39,040 bases of DNA, taken from NCBI RefSeq assembly GCF_016583745.1, contig NZ_NRRQ01000027.1, positions 1-39,040 of the forward strand, read 5' to 3'. This DNA is from Chromatium okenii (GTDB taxonomy: Bacteria > Pseudomonadota > Gammaproteobacteria > Chromatiales > Chromatiaceae). The position numbers were made by a program, and so were the translations under genes. Shown here piece after piece: positions 18,510-28,627 of this stretch (its first letter is position 1; every line of letters begins with the position of its first letter). The notes under the pieces are model-generated. The model worked only from the letters and a program-made list of their open reading frames with translations, did no database searches and had not been told where the DNA came from.

Positions 18510-18560
18510 TGCGCAATTCCCAATTGAGCGCGGTATGCAGGCGCTGGTGCAGATTCATAT

Positions 18561-19697
18561 TCAAGTTGGTGCAGATTTTTTGTGGGTTTCAACTCCCATA
18601 ATCATTCCAAAACCAATTAACAATGTCACCATTGAGGTGCCGCCGTAGCTGATTAACGGCAAGGGCACGCCGACAACTGGCAATAATCCCGTCACCATGC
18701 CGGTATTAACAAAGATATAAACAAAAAATACCAGCGTTAAACCTCCCGCTAAAGTGCGTCCATAGCTATCAATGCTGCGCACGGCAATCACTAAGCCGCG
18801 TCCAATAATAAATAAATACAGCGCCAGCAAGATCACAATTCCGGCAAAACCGAATTCTTCACCGATGACGGCAAAAATAAAATCGGTGTGGCGTTCGGGT
18901 AAAAATTCAAGATGGGATTGTGTGCCGTTGAGCCAGCCTTTGCCATATAAACCGCCAGAGCCAATGGCGATCTGCGATTGAATAATATGATAGCCAGTGC
19001 CGAGCGGATCGGATTCAGGATTGAGAAATGTGAAAATACGGGCGCGTTGATAATCGTGCATTAACAGCCATACCACCGGCGCAACAGCGGCAACGGCTGC
19101 GCCCAATCCTGCAATCATGAGCCAGCTCAATCCCGCCATAAATAATACCAACGCGCCGGCGCTCAGAACCAATAATGAAGTGCCTAAATCAGGCTGTTTG
19201 GCAATTAATAACACCGGAATTAACGTCACAATAATGGCGGCGAGAATCCAACTCGGACGCGGCGGCAGCGGGCGCAGTGATAGCAGCCACGCGACCGCCA
19301 TCGGTACTGCTAATTTGAGCAATTCGGAAGGCTGAAAACGGATCACGCCGAGATCAAGCCAGCGTTGTGCGCCTTTGCCAATAGCACCAAACAGCAGGAC
19401 GGCAAACAGCATCAGAACGCCGAATAAATACAGCGCCAGCGACCATTGCCGCAGCAGGCGCGGTGGCACCTGCGCAATGGCGATCATCAAACAGAATGCG
19501 ACGGTCAAGCGCACCAGTTGGCGCTCAACGATTTCAAAATTGCGATCACCGGCGCTGTACACCACGAGCAGGCCGAAGCCGCACAGCGTCAGTAAACCCA
19601 GCAGCAGCGGGGCGTCGAGATGCAACCGGCGCAGCACGCCGAGCGTGGCGGCTTCCGCTGCGGCGTTGAGCTGCGCCGATAAAGTTTTAATCGCCAT
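18561..19697 (-). CDS. mrdB: RodA, SEDS peptidoglycan glycosyltransferase
   Basis: A 378-aa polytopic SEDS-family enzyme that polymerises lipid II during cell elongation, working with PBP2. Family stretches are RWLDLGVIRFQPSELLKLAVPMAVAWLL, KQPDLGTSLLVLSAG, GSGGLYGKGWLNGTQSHLEFLPERHTDFIFAVIGEEFGF and LPLISYGGTSM. The open frame begins at 19745, but the ATG at 19697 has TGAGG seven bases upstream and overlaps the end of mrdA by 11 bases. It belongs to the mreBCD-mrdAB elongasome operon. Confidence 0.96.
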   Translation of the reverse strand: MAIKTLSAQLNAAAEAATLGVLRRLHLDAPLLLGLLTLCGFGLLVVYSAGDRNFEIVERQLVRLTVAFCLMIAIAQVPPRLLRQWSLALYLFGVLMLFAVLLFGAIGKGAQRWLDLGVIRFQPSELLKLAVPMAVAWLLSLRPLPPRPSWILAAIIVTLIPVLLIAKQPDLGTSLLVLSAGALVLFMAGLSWLMIAGLGAAVAAVAPVVWLLMHDYQRARIFTFLNPESDPLGTGYHIIQSQIAIGSGGLYGKGWLNGTQSHLEFLPERHTDFIFAVIGEEFGFAGIVILLALYLFIIGRGLVIAVRSIDSYGRTLAGGLTLVFFVYIFVNTGMVTGLLPVVGVPLPLISYGGTSMVTLLIGFGMIMGVETHKKSAPT

Positions 19698-21558
19698 CAG
19701 TTGCCTCATCAGGCGGCAGCGGTGATTTGCTGCCGAGATACACATCCATCACGCGCCGAGCGATGGGCGCAGCATCGGAGCCGCCATGTCCGCCGTTTTC
19801 CACCAGCACGGCGACGGCGATGCGCGGCGCGTCAACCGGAGCGAAGGCGATAAAGAGCGCGTGATCACGCATCCGTTCTGGCGTTTTGGCGGCGTTGTAA
19901 GTCTGTTTTTGTCCAAGCGTGAATACCTGCGAGGTGCCGGTTTTGCCAGCGATGCGATATTCCGGGCTGCGAATCCGTTTGGCAGTGCCGCGTGGACTTT
20001 CCACCACCTGCGTCATCGCGGCGATGACTTGATCCCAATAACGCGGATTGCCAACGTTGATTTGCCGCGCTACCACTGGAAACGGCGTTTCGGTCGCAGC
20101 GCCGGGAAAGCGGCTGGCGCGAGCGAGGCGCGGCACGATCAAGCGTCCGCGATTGGCGATGGTCGCGGTGGCGACGGCCAGTTGCAGCGGCGTGGCGAGA
20201 AAGGAACCTTGCCCGATGCCGACAATCAACGTCTCGCCCGGATACCACGTTTGCTTGCGCACCCGTTGTTTCCATTCCCGCGACGGCAGCAGTCCGGCGA
20301 GTTCACCGGCGACATCAATGCCGGTGCGACTGCCGAAACCGAATTGGCTGAGAAAGCTGTGCAGGCGGTCGATGCCCATTTGATTGGCGAGTGAATAAAA
20401 ATAGACATCGCAGGATTCAATGATGGATTTTTCGAGATCGACGGTGCCGTGCCCGCCTTTGCGCCAACAGCGGAAGCGGTGATTTTGTCCGGGCAGCGAG
20501 AACGCGCCGGAGCAATAAACCGTTTTATGCGCGGTGGTGACGCCGGTGGCGAGTCCGCCGAGTCCAATAAACGGTTTGACGGTGGAGCCGGGCGGATATT
20601 GCCCCCGCGCTGCGCGATCAAACAGCGGTTTATCCAGCGAGTGCAGCAGGGCGTTGTATTCCTTGCCGCTGATGCCTTCGACGAAACGATTGGGGTCGTA
20701 GCTGGGTTTGCTGACCATTGCCAAGACGCTGCCGTCGCGGGGATCAATGGCGACCACGGCACCGCGTCGGTCGCCGAGCGCGTCAATCGCCGCCTGTTGC
20801 AGGGTCATGTCAAGCGATAAAAAGATGTCTTGACCGGAGGTGGGCGGAGTGCTTTCGAGAGTGCGCAAAATCCGCCCCCGCGCATTGACCTCAACCTGTT
20901 GATAACCGACTTTGCCGTGCAGCACGTCCTCGTGCGCTTTCTCCAGCCCGCCTTTGCCGATGAAATGGGTGCCGGCGTAATTGCTGGTATCAATCTGGCT
21001 CATTTCGCGTTCATTGATCCGGCCGACATAACCGAGAACGTGCGCGGTGGCTTCAGCAAAGGGGTAGGTGCGGATCAGTTCAGCGCGGACATCGACGCCG
21101 GGGAAGCGGTAGCTGTTGACGGCGAACCGGGCGACTTCTTTGTGCGAGAGGTTGAGGCGGATGGGGACGCTTTGAAAGCGCATCCGCTGGCGCTTGAGGC
21201 GTTCAAAACGGGCGCGGTCGCTGGCTTCGATGGGGATGATTGTGGCGAGATCGTCGATGGTGGCGGCGAGGTTTTCGACTTTTTCGATGGTGATTTCGAG
21301 TGCGAAGGTCGGATGATTATCGGCGAGCAACACGCCTTTGGCGTCATAAATCAAGCCACGAGTGGGTGGAACTGGCTGAATTTTAACGCGATTTTCCATT
21401 GATAACACGGAAAAATGCTCATGGCGATCCACTTGCAAATGCAGCAGCCGCACGCACAGCAAGAGCAAGCCGACGATGACGACCGCACCGGCGACGAGCG
21501 CACGGTTGGTGACGAGGCGCTGCTCGCGCTGGCGTTCTTCGAGACTGGTCAGGCGCAT
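19687..21558 (-). CDS. mrdA: Penicillin-binding protein 2 (peptidoglycan transpeptidase)
   Basis: A 623-aa class B PBP that crosslinks the lateral wall. One N-terminal membrane helix (about residues 24-45) precedes the pedestal domain and a transpeptidase domain with the catalytic SxxK (STVK in PPGSTVKPF), the SCD motif (IESCDVYFYS) and KTGTSQV. The length and gene order (mreD-mrdA-mrdB) are standard. The start at 21558 has no Shine-Dalgarno; a palindromic repeat begins about seven bases upstream of it. Confidence 0.96.
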   Translation of the reverse strand: MRLTSLEERQREQRLVTNRALVAGAVVIVGLLLLCVRLLHLQVDRHEHFSVLSMENRVKIQPVPPTRGLIYDAKGVLLADNHPTFALEITIEKVENLAATIDDLATIIPIEASDRARFERLKRQRMRFQSVPIRLNLSHKEVARFAVNSYRFPGVDVRAELIRTYPFAEATAHVLGYVGRINEREMSQIDTSNYAGTHFIGKGGLEKAHEDVLHGKVGYQQVEVNARGRILRTLESTPPTSGQDIFLSLDMTLQQAAIDALGDRRGAVVAIDPRDGSVLAMVSKPSYDPNRFVEGISGKEYNALLHSLDKPLFDRAARGQYPPGSTVKPFIGLGGLATGVTTAHKTVYCSGAFSLPGQNHRFRCWRKGGHGTVDLEKSIIESCDVYFYSLANQMGIDRLHSFLSQFGFGSRTGIDVAGELAGLLPSREWKQRVRKQTWYPGETLIVGIGQGSFLATPLQLAVATATIANRGRLIVPRLARASRFPGAATETPFPVVARQINVGNPRYWDQVIAAMTQVVESPRGTAKRIRSPEYRIAGKTGTSQVFTLGQKQTYNAAKTPERMRDHALFIAFAPVDAPRIAVAVLVENGGHGGSDAAPIARRVMDVYLGSKSPLPPDEATDGD

Positions 21559-21564
21559 GTGTTG

Positions 21565-21624
21565 AGTTGTCAGTGGTCAGTGAGCAGCTCAATTGCCGCG
21601 TCACCGCCTGACAACTGACAACTG
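21565..21624. repeat. GTTGTCAG-type palindromic repeat between mreD and mrdA
   Basis: AGTTGTCAGTGGTCAG on the left and CTGACAACTGACAACT on the right form an imperfect inverted repeat filling the 70-base gap between mreD and mrdA. The same word in either orientation occurs at 25045, 26800, 33311 and inside cheA. Confidence 0.65.
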
Positions 21625-21628
21625 TGTG

Positions 21629-22108
21629 TCACAACGCCCCCGTGTGGCGACCAATCCACGTCAACCCCCGCGCCAGCCCCGGCCAAAGCACCAATCCGAC
21701 CAGCGTTGGCAGCCAATAACTCAACGTCGGCATCGGCTGTCCCGTCGCCCCTAAAATCCACAGCGTCAGCAAGCGCTCCGCCAACAATACAATCCACACG
21801 AAAAAACTTTGCTGCCAGCGTGGAAATAGCCGGACTCGCGCATGAAGCGTGATCGTCACATACGCCACCAGCGCCAAGCTCAGTGCCTGTTGTCCCAGCA
21901 GCCCGCCCGTGAATAAATCGAGCATCAAACCGCTGCCAAAGCCCCAAAAGACGCCAATCCGTTCTGGCGCAGTCAAGCACCAGAAAATCACACTCAGCGT
22001 CACCCACTGCGGACGCCACTCGCTGAGATCGGGCGGCAGCGGCACGATGGTTAAAAACAGCGCCACGATCAGATTGATGACCACCGTCCACCGCATCACC
22101 ATCGTCAT
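21629..22108 (-). CDS. mreD: Rod shape-determining protein MreD
   Basis: A 159-aa inner-membrane protein with about five hydrophobic helices, the normal size for MreD. It is poorly conserved in sequence; the call rests on topology, an ILWCLTAPERIGVFWGFGSGLMLDLFTGGLLGQQALSLAL stretch (LDLxxGxxLGQHAL-like in the family) and its place between mreC and mrdA. It overlaps the end of mreC by four bases. It anchors the MreB-MreC elongasome to the membrane. Confidence 0.92.
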   Translation of the reverse strand: MTMVMRWTVVINLIVALFLTIVPLPPDLSEWRPQWVTLSVIFWCLTAPERIGVFWGFGSGLMLDLFTGGLLGQQALSLALVAYVTITLHARVRLFPRWQQSFFVWIVLLAERLLTLWILGATGQPMPTLSYWLPTLVGLVLWPGLARGLTWIGRHTGAL

Positions 22109-22998
22109 TTAACGTTGCCCACTGCGGCGGTTGGCAGCGCAGGCGGCACCACCGCTGGAGTTAAATTCAGCGCCCACACCAACAACACCTCGCGGCTGCG
22201 ATCCAATCGCGCCGTCGGTTCAGCGATCACCGTCGTAAACGGGTTATCCGGGTCTTGCCGCACCGTCTTCACCCGCGCCACCGGATAGCCCGGCGGAAAA
22301 CGCTCATCCATTCCCGATGTCACAAATAAATCGCCGACGTGAATATCAGCATTTTTAGAAATGTACAATAATTCAAGCTCTTGGCTCGAACCCTTGCCCG
22401 CAGCAATCGTGCGCAACCCGTTGCGATTGCTTTCCACCGGCAGCGCATGATCCGCATCCGTAATCAGCAACACCGTTGACGACAGCGCATTCACCCGAAT
22501 CACCTGCCCCATCACCGCTTGCGCATCCAACACCGGTTGACCGACAAACACGCCCGAATTGGAGCCTTTGTTGATGATGACCTGCTGCCGATACGGATCA
22601 AGGTCAACCGCCAAAATCTCCGCAATTAACACCCGCTCGCCCACATCAAACGATGATCCGAGCAGATCGCGCAGGCGCATGTTTTCCGCCCGCAGCGATT
22701 CAAACTGCTGCAATCGCCCTTTCAACACCAGATTTTCATGTTGCAAATCATCATTTGCCCGCCGCAACTGCGCCTCGTGATCAAGCCGACCTTGCGCGGT
22801 GCGCACCAATTGCGCGGGCAAACTTGCGGCGTATTGCATCGGATAAATCACCGTCTCCAGCGTGGCACGAACCAGTTCTAAATGATGATAGCGATGATCC
22901 GCCACCATCAGCCCCAGCGCGATCATTGCCGCCACAAGCACGCGAAATGTTGCCGAGGGCGCGTGGACAAACAGCGGTTTAATAACGGCATTCCTCAA
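22105..22998 (-). CDS. mreC: Rod shape-determining protein MreC
   Basis: A 297-aa bitopic protein: one N-terminal helix (about residues 18-34), a coiled coil (about 65-110, QLRRANDDLQHENLVLKGRL) and a periplasmic beta domain with the MreC phrases VIINKGSNSGVFVGQPVLD, VLLITDADHALPVES and GDLFVTSGMDERFPPGYPVARV. The frame has no ATG before the membrane helix; TTG at 22998 is the only plausible start that keeps it, 18 bases after the mreB stop. It links cytoplasmic MreB to PBP2. Confidence 0.94.
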   Translation of the reverse strand: MRNAVIKPLFVHAPSATFRVLVAAMIALGLMVADHRYHHLELVRATLETVIYPMQYAASLPAQLVRTAQGRLDHEAQLRRANDDLQHENLVLKGRLQQFESLRAENMRLRDLLGSSFDVGERVLIAEILAVDLDPYRQQVIINKGSNSGVFVGQPVLDAQAVMGQVIRVNALSSTVLLITDADHALPVESNRNGLRTIAAGKGSSQELELLYISKNADIHVGDLFVTSGMDERFPPGYPVARVKTVRQDPDNPFTTVIAEPTARLDRSREVLLVWALNLTPAVVPPALPTAAVGNVK

Positions 22999-23016
22999 AA
23001 AAAATGATTGCCGCGC

Positions 23017-24102
<1,086 letters not shown>

Positions 24103-24172
24103 TCACAGAGTTGGAGTGTGTGACCGATGAGTGCGGTGATCGCGCCAGTCACAAAGCAAAAATAGGGCAACT

Positions 24173-24201
24173 AATCTAGCAATGCGTTGAAAAATCGGCA
24201 A
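24173..24201 (-). promoter_or_regulatory. Candidate promoter of the mreB operon
   Basis: On the minus strand TTGCCG (24201-24196) and TAGATT (24178-24173) are 17 bases apart, about 110 bases upstream of the mreB ATG. The rest of the 185-base gap between mreB and thiD shows nothing else convincing; a GAAGG lies about 11 bases before the mreB start. Confidence 0.45.
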
Positions 24202-24248
24202 GATGGGAATGTCCGCACTGTCAAGTCTGCTGTCTGAAAACACGCAGT

Positions 24249-25037
24249 TTAAGCACTAAAACAGTGTTGGAACCGATTGGGCGTTAATTGGCAACGTCCG
24301 CTGCGAAATGCTGCTTGTAAACTCTCCCAAGTGAACTGTTGCGCTGCCGCGACTGCGTCCACCAGCGGCATTCCCAGCGCCAGCCGGACGGCAATGGCGC
24401 TGGTTAAGGTGCAGCCGGAGCCGTGATAGTCATTCGGCAAGCGCGGCCATTCCCACGCCTGTTCACTGCCATCTGCGCCGTAGAGCCGATTGGTGACTTG
24501 CGCGGTGGCGGCGTGAGTGCCGGTGATGAGCGCCCAGCGCGAACCCAGCGCCAGCACGCGGGCAGATAATTCGGCTGGGCTGGACATGTGCGTGGTTAAT
24601 GCCACTGCTTCCGGCACGTTGGGTGTGATGAGGGTGCAGCGTGGGATCAGCCGCTCGCGCAGTTCGCGCAGCAGGGCGGCGTCAGCAACGGCTTGTCCGC
24701 AGCCGGTCGCCAGCACCGGGTCTAAAATCAGCGGCAAGGTCGGGTGCGCATCGTGCAGTTCGCTGACGACGGCAGCAGCAGCGGCGCTGCCGAGTAAACC
24801 AATTTTGATGACGCTCGGGGCGCTGTCAGCAATGAGCGCCTGACACTGCGCGGCGATTTGCGCTGGCGGTTGCGGATAAAGCTGGCGCAGGCCGCAGGTG
24901 TCTTGATCGGTGAGCGCGGTGATGACGGTGACGGCAAAACCACCCGCAGCGCGAATCGCTTCGGCGTCGGCGAGAATGCCAGCACCGCCGCTGGGATCGT
25001 GACCGCCAATGCAGAGGATGATGGGAGGATTGGGCAT
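24249..25037 (-). CDS. thiD: Hydroxymethylpyrimidine / phosphomethylpyrimidine kinase
   Basis: A 262-aa ribokinase-fold enzyme that phosphorylates HMP to HMP-PP for thiamine synthesis. Signatures are CIGGHDPSGGAGILADAEAI at the N-terminus, ALTDQDTCGL, LILDPVLATGCG and the catalytic YHGSGCTLTSAIA near the C-terminus. Residues beyond the usual core are few, so no ThiE fusion is present. The start is preceded by a GTTGTCAG repeat eight bases away and has no visible Shine-Dalgarno. It is divergent from prfC. Confidence 0.95.
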   Translation of the reverse strand: MPNPPIILCIGGHDPSGGAGILADAEAIRAAGGFAVTVITALTDQDTCGLRQLYPQPPAQIAAQCQALIADSAPSVIKIGLLGSAAAAAVVSELHDAHPTLPLILDPVLATGCGQAVADAALLRELRERLIPRCTLITPNVPEAVALTTHMSSPAELSARVLALGSRWALITGTHAATAQVTNRLYGADGSEQAWEWPRLPNDYHGSGCTLTSAIAVRLALGMPLVDAVAAAQQFTWESLQAAFRSGRCQLTPNRFQHCFSA

Positions 25038-25044
25038 TTTGAGA

Positions 25045-25069
25045 AGTTGTCAGTTATCGGTTGTCAGTG
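25045..25069. repeat. GTTGTCAG-type repeat between thiD and prfC
   Basis: AGTTGTCAG, TTATCGG and TTGTCAG follow one another directly upstream of the thiD start codon. It is the same word as in the mreD-mrdA gap. Confidence 0.55.
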
Positions 25070-25103
25070 TTGATTGTGCGCTAAATTGAGCGGATCACTG
25101 CCG

Positions 25104-25109
25104 TATAAT
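25104..25109 (+). promoter_or_regulatory. -10 element for prfC
   Basis: A perfect TATAAT lies 52 bases upstream of the prfC start. No good -35 is visible at 16-18 bases, so the call rests on the -10 alone. Confidence 0.4.
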
Positions 25110-25160
25110 CGCCGCATCAACTGTCCGCGTCGCGCCTCATTTATTTAAGAACAATTTCAC

Positions 25161-26741
25161 ATGACTGAGCTGTTAGAACAACGCAATAAACGCCGTACCT
25201 TCGCCATCATTTCCCATCCCGATGCTGGTAAAACCACCTTGACTGAAAAGTTGCTGCTGTTTGGCGGCGCGATTCAGCTCGCCGGCACGGTCAAAGGACG
25301 CAAAGCGGCGCGTCATGCCACCTCCGATTGGATGGCGCTGGAAAAAGAGCGCGGCATTTCCGTCACCTCGTCGGTGATGCAGTTTCCGTATGACGCGGCG
25401 ATCATCAATCTGCTTGATACGCCCGGGCATGAGGATTTTTCTGAGGACACTTATCGCACGTTGACGGCGGTCGATTCGGCGCTGATGGTGATTGACATCG
25501 CCAAAGGTGTTGAAGAACGCACGATCAAATTGATGGACGTTTGTCGGCTGCGCGATACGCCGATTTTGACTTTCGTGAATAAGCTCGACCGCGAGGGGCG
25601 CGATGCAATTGAAGTGCTCGATGAAATTGAAAGTGTGTTGAAAATTCAATGTGCGCCGGTTACTTGGCCAATTGGAATGGGCAAGCGATTTAAGGGCGTA
25701 TTTGATTTGCGCACCGGGCGCACGCATTTATTTAGCGCCCAACACGGCGGGCGCATCACGGAAGGTGAAGTGATTGAAGGGCTGGATAATCCGCGCATGG
25801 ATGCGGTGCTCGGCGATCAAGCGCAGGAATTGCGCGATGAAATGGAGCTGGTGCAGGGCGCGAGTCATGCGCTTGATCTGGCGGCGTATCGGGCGGGCAA
25901 ACAAACGCCGGTGTTTTTTGGTTCAGCAATCAATAACTTCGGGGTGCGTGAGCTGCTGGATGCCTTTGTCGAATATGCGCCACCGCCCCGCGCTCGCCAG
26001 ACGCGCCAGCGGGTGGTGGAACCGACGGAGGCAGCATTTAGCGGGTTTGTGTTCAAAATTCAGGCCAATATGGACCCGGCGCATCGGGATCGGGTTGCTT
26101 TTTTACGGGTTTGTTCCGGCAGCTATCAAAAAGGGATGAAGCTGCGGCATGTGCGCACGGGCAAGATGATTCAGGTCGCCAACGCAATTACTTTTCAAGC
26201 GGATGAGCGGCGGCAAGTTGAGGAGGCGTGGCCCGGCGATATTATTGGGCTGCATAATCACGGCACGATTCAAATCGGCGATACGTTTACTGACGCAGAA
26301 GATTTGAAATATGAAGGCGTGCCTTATTTCGCGCCGGAGTTATTTCGGCGGGTGATGCTGCGCGATCCGCTGCGCACGAAGGCGTTGCAAAAAGGCGTGG
26401 TGCAATTATCAGAAGAAGGTGCGACGCAGGTATTTCGCCCATTAAAAAATAATGATTTGATTTTGGGCGCAGTGGGCGTATTACAGTTTGATGTGGCGGC
26501 GTATCGACTGAAAGATGAATATGGCGTCGATGCGTTTGTGGAAGCGGTCAATGTGAAAACGGCACGCTGGGTGACGTGTGACGATGCCAAGATGTTGGAA
26601 CAATTCAAAGAAAAGAATTATGAAAACTTGGCACTTGACGGCGACGATCAACTTGTTTATCTGGCACCAACGCGGGTGAATTTAAGTTTGGCAGAAGAAC
26701 GCTGGCCAAAGGTGCGTTTTTCTGCTACGCGTGAGTTATAA
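25161..26741 (+). CDS. prfC: Peptide chain release factor 3
   Basis: A 526-aa translational GTPase that recycles RF1/RF2 from the ribosome after termination. G motifs: [15 protein letters not shown] (P-loop), [13 protein letters not shown] (switch I), [14 protein letters not shown] (G3) and [18 protein letters not shown] (G4). The length and the RF3-specific [14 protein letters not shown] and [16 protein letters not shown] separate it from EF-G. The upstream region shows only a weak ribosome binding site. Confidence 0.98.
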   Translation: MTELLEQRNKRRTFAIISHPDAGKTTLTEKLLLFGGAIQLAGTVKGRKAARHATSDWMALEKERGISVTSSVMQFPYDAAIINLLDTPGHEDFSEDTYRTLTAVDSALMVIDIAKGVEERTIKLMDVCRLRDTPILTFVNKLDREGRDAIEVLDEIESVLKIQCAPVTWPIGMGKRFKGVFDLRTGRTHLFSAQHGGRITEGEVIEGLDNPRMDAVLGDQAQELRDEMELVQGASHALDLAAYRAGKQTPVFFGSAINNFGVRELLDAFVEYAPPPRARQTRQRVVEPTEAAFSGFVFKIQANMDPAHRDRVAFLRVCSGSYQKGMKLRHVRTGKMIQVANAITFQADERRQVEEAWPGDIIGLHNHGTIQIGDTFTDAEDLKYEGVPYFAPELFRRVMLRDPLRTKALQKGVVQLSEEGATQVFRPLKNNDLILGAVGVLQFDVAAYRLKDEYGVDAFVEAVNVKTARWVTCDDAKMLEQFKEKNYENLALDGDDQLVYLAPTRVNLSLAEERWPKVRFSATREL

Positions 26742-26795
26742 AATATGACATTGGTTTATTCATTGCGTTGACAAATACTGCCAATGCCAACAGCG

Positions 26796-26815
26796 TTTTT
26801 ACTGACAACTGAATT
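26796..26815. repeat. Short GTTGTCAG-type repeat (half element)
   Basis: ACTGACAACTGAA, a single arm of the dispersed repeat, lies in the 92-base gap between prfC and the DUF1451 gene. Confidence 0.4.
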
Positions 26816-26833
26816 CCAGCCCGGAGCGCCGCC

Positions 26834-27361
26834 ATGACTGACCAACCGACTGATAAATTAGTGCAGGCGTATGAGCAAATGCTCAAACAAACTCACGCGA
26901 CGCTAGATGCGGCGCAACAAGAATCGATGCCGCGTTTCCGTGAGTTGTTAAACCACACGCGGGAACAGATGATCGAAATCGGCGAGTTGACCCGCGAGGA
27001 AGGCGAGCGGGTGTCGGAATACATCCGCCGTGACATCGAAGATGCGGCTAATTATCTCGTCGAAACTGGACAGGAAATGCACGATTGGTGGCAGTTTGAT
27101 CTGCAATTGATGGAGAAACGGCTGCTGGATATGTTTACGCTGGTCGCCGATCAAACCAGCTTGCAATTGGCGCAGTGGGCGGAAACTGCCCGCCAGATGA
27201 GCCTGTATCAAGCAGGCGAAATCACCGGACCGGGGACGTTGCTGTGTGATCGCTGCGGTGCGCCAACGCATTTTGTCTGTGCTGGACGCATTCCCGCCTG
27301 CTCTGACTGCGGTGGCACCCAATTTCGCCGCCGCACAGAAAACTCCGATTCTGCGACCTAA
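26834..27361 (+). CDS. DUF1451 zinc-ribbon protein
   Basis: A 175-aa cytoplasmic protein of the DUF1451 family (E. coli YbeL type), of unknown function. The first 130 residues are predicted helical and highly charged, with LTREEGERVSEYIRRDIEDAANYL in the middle. The C-terminus has a four-Cys zinc ribbon: CDRC at about 143-146 and CSDC at about 161-164. CGGAG lies nine bases before the ATG. It sits between prfC and rplM, a position that gives no functional hint. Confidence 0.85.
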   Translation: MTDQPTDKLVQAYEQMLKQTHATLDAAQQESMPRFRELLNHTREQMIEIGELTREEGERVSEYIRRDIEDAANYLVETGQEMHDWWQFDLQLMEKRLLDMFTLVADQTSLQLAQWAETARQMSLYQAGEITGPGTLLCDRCGAPTHFVCAGRIPACSDCGGTQFRRRTENSDSAT

Positions 27362-27373
27362 ACACTGGAATGC

Positions 27374-27402
27374 TTGCGCAAATTGTGGGCTTCCCCTACC
27401 AT
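27374..27402 (+). promoter_or_regulatory. Candidate promoter of rplM-rpsI-tRNA-Gln
   Basis: TTGCGC (27374-27379) and TACCAT (27397-27402) have a 17-base spacer and a GCGCG discriminator, leaving a leader of about 80 bases before rplM. Confidence 0.4.
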
Positions 27403-27488
27403 GCGCGATCTTTCTCGACTCAGAAATCGATATTTTTTACGACCTGCAACTTTTACCTAAAGTGCGGTCGCTTCCGGAGTGAAGGACA

Positions 27489-27926
27489 ATGACGACGACT
27501 GTTAGCGCCAAACCCGCCGAGGTTCGCCGCGCCTGGTATCTGGTTGACGCCGATGGTAAAACCCTCGGACGGCTGGCAAGTGAATTAGCTCTGCGGTTGC
27601 GCGGCAAGCACAAACCGCAATACACACCCCATGTCGATACCGGGGATTATCTCGTCGTCATTAACGCCGAGAAAATTCGCGTCACCGGAAATAAACTTCA
27701 AGACAAGATGTATTACCGCCACACTGGTTATGTCGGTAATCTCAAATCCACCAATCTTGCAAAATTACTTGAGACCACCCCCGAGCGTGCTATTCAATTA
27801 GCCGTCAAAGGCATGTTGCCGCGTGGTCCGCTGGGGCGTGAGATGTTCCGCAAGCTGCGTGTTTACGCCGGCGCTGAACACAATCATCAGGCACAGCAGC
27901 CTCAAGTTCTCGAACTCAACGTTTAG
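27489..27926 (+). CDS. rplM: 50S ribosomal protein L13
   Basis: A 145-aa early assembly protein of the large subunit. Family phrases: [55 protein letters not shown] and [36 protein letters not shown] precedes the ATG. It is paired with rpsI as in most bacteria, separated by 14 bases. Confidence 0.99.
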   Translation: MTTTVSAKPAEVRRAWYLVDADGKTLGRLASELALRLRGKHKPQYTPHVDTGDYLVVINAEKIRVTGNKLQDKMYYRHTGYVGNLKSTNLAKLLETTPERAIQLAVKGMLPRGPLGREMFRKLRVYAGAEHNHQAQQPQVLELNV

Positions 27927-27940
27927 GAAATAGACGCATC

Positions 27941-28330
27941 ATGTCGGAGACGCAACACGCAATCGGTCGCCGCAAGACTTCCGCCGCTCGAGTCTTTTTA
28001 TCGGTCGGTTCCGGCGCTATCACGGTGAACAATCGCCCGCTCGACGAGTTTTTCGGTCGTGAAACCGCACGGATGGTCGTGCGCCAGCCGCTCGTCACCG
28101 CTGGTTTAGTTGACCGCGTTGACATTAAGGTCACAGTGACCGGCGGTGGTAACACCGGACAAGCCGGTGCCATTCGGCACGGCATCGCCCGCGCCCTCGT
28201 TGAATATGATGAAGGATTGCGCTCGCCGATGCGCCGCGCTGGCTTTTTGACCCGCGATGCCCGCGAAGTGGAACGCAAGAAAGTCGGTTTGCATAAAGCG
28301 CGGAAACGTCCGCAGTTCTCGAAACGCTAA
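27941..28330 (+). CDS. rpsI: 30S ribosomal protein S9
   Basis: A 129-aa small-subunit protein whose C-terminal tail contacts tRNA in the P site. It has [13 protein letters not shown] near the N-terminus, [19 protein letters not shown] in the middle and the conserved [11 protein letters not shown] terminus. No terminator lies between it and tRNA-Gln, 10 bases downstream, so the three genes are probably cotranscribed. Confidence 0.99.
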   Translation: MSETQHAIGRRKTSAARVFLSVGSGAITVNNRPLDEFFGRETARMVVRQPLVTAGLVDRVDIKVTVTGGGNTGQAGAIRHGIARALVEYDEGLRSPMRRAGFLTRDAREVERKKVGLHKARKRPQFSKR

Positions 28331-28340
28331 ACGATTCCCG

Positions 28341-28414
28341 TGGGGGATCGTCCAGCGGCAGGACAGCGGACTCTGACTCCGCTAACCTAGGTTCGAATCC
28401 TAGTCCCCCAGCCA
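28341..28414 (+). tRNA. tRNA-Gln (anticodon CTG)
   Basis: A 74-base tRNA. The acceptor stem pairs TGGGGGA (28341-28347) with TCCCCCA (28404-28410), then G and an encoded CCA. The anticodon stem GCGGA/TCCGC (28366-28370, 28378-28382) encloses loop CTCTGAC, so the anticodon is CTG (28373-28375). The T arm reads GGTTCGAATCC. Confidence 0.96.
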
Positions 28415-28422
28415 ATATAAAC

Positions 28423-28454
28423 AGCGCCAGACCCAGCGGTCTGGCGCTTTTTTT
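28423..28454 (+). terminator. Intrinsic terminator after tRNA-Gln
   Basis: A perfect 11-bp stem, AGCGCCAGACC (28423-28433) with GGTCTGGCGCT (28438-28448), a CAGC loop and a run of seven T. It ends the rplM-rpsI-tRNA transcript. The right arm GGTCTGGCGCT is repeated once more about 30 bases downstream. Confidence 0.9.
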
Positions 28455-28516
28455 ATGTTTCACAAATCAATTTGCGCGGTCTGGCGCTCGCACAGCACAA
28501 TTGCCACAGGACTGCG

Positions 28517-28534
28517 GCACACTGCGTAGTGTGC
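28517..28534. promoter_or_regulatory. Inverted repeat upstream of the chemosensory operon
   Basis: GCACACT-GCGT-AGTGTGC, a perfect 7-bp inverted repeat, lies about 95 bases before the receptor gene. A second palindrome, ATTCTAGAAT, is at about 28566-28575. Either could be an operator; no clear sigma-70 or sigma-28 promoter was found. Confidence 0.35.
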
Positions 28535-28627
28535 TGTCAGATTTAGACTCGCTCGCCATTCCAAAAATTCTAGAATCCGCCATTCCCGTCGTTATCCAAT
28601 CACGGTTATTTAGCTCAGGACATCGTC

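Noticed and set aside
20830..21402. 190-aa open frame opposite mrdA
   Set aside because: Antisense to a well-conserved PBP2 domain; its composition reflects the complementary codons.
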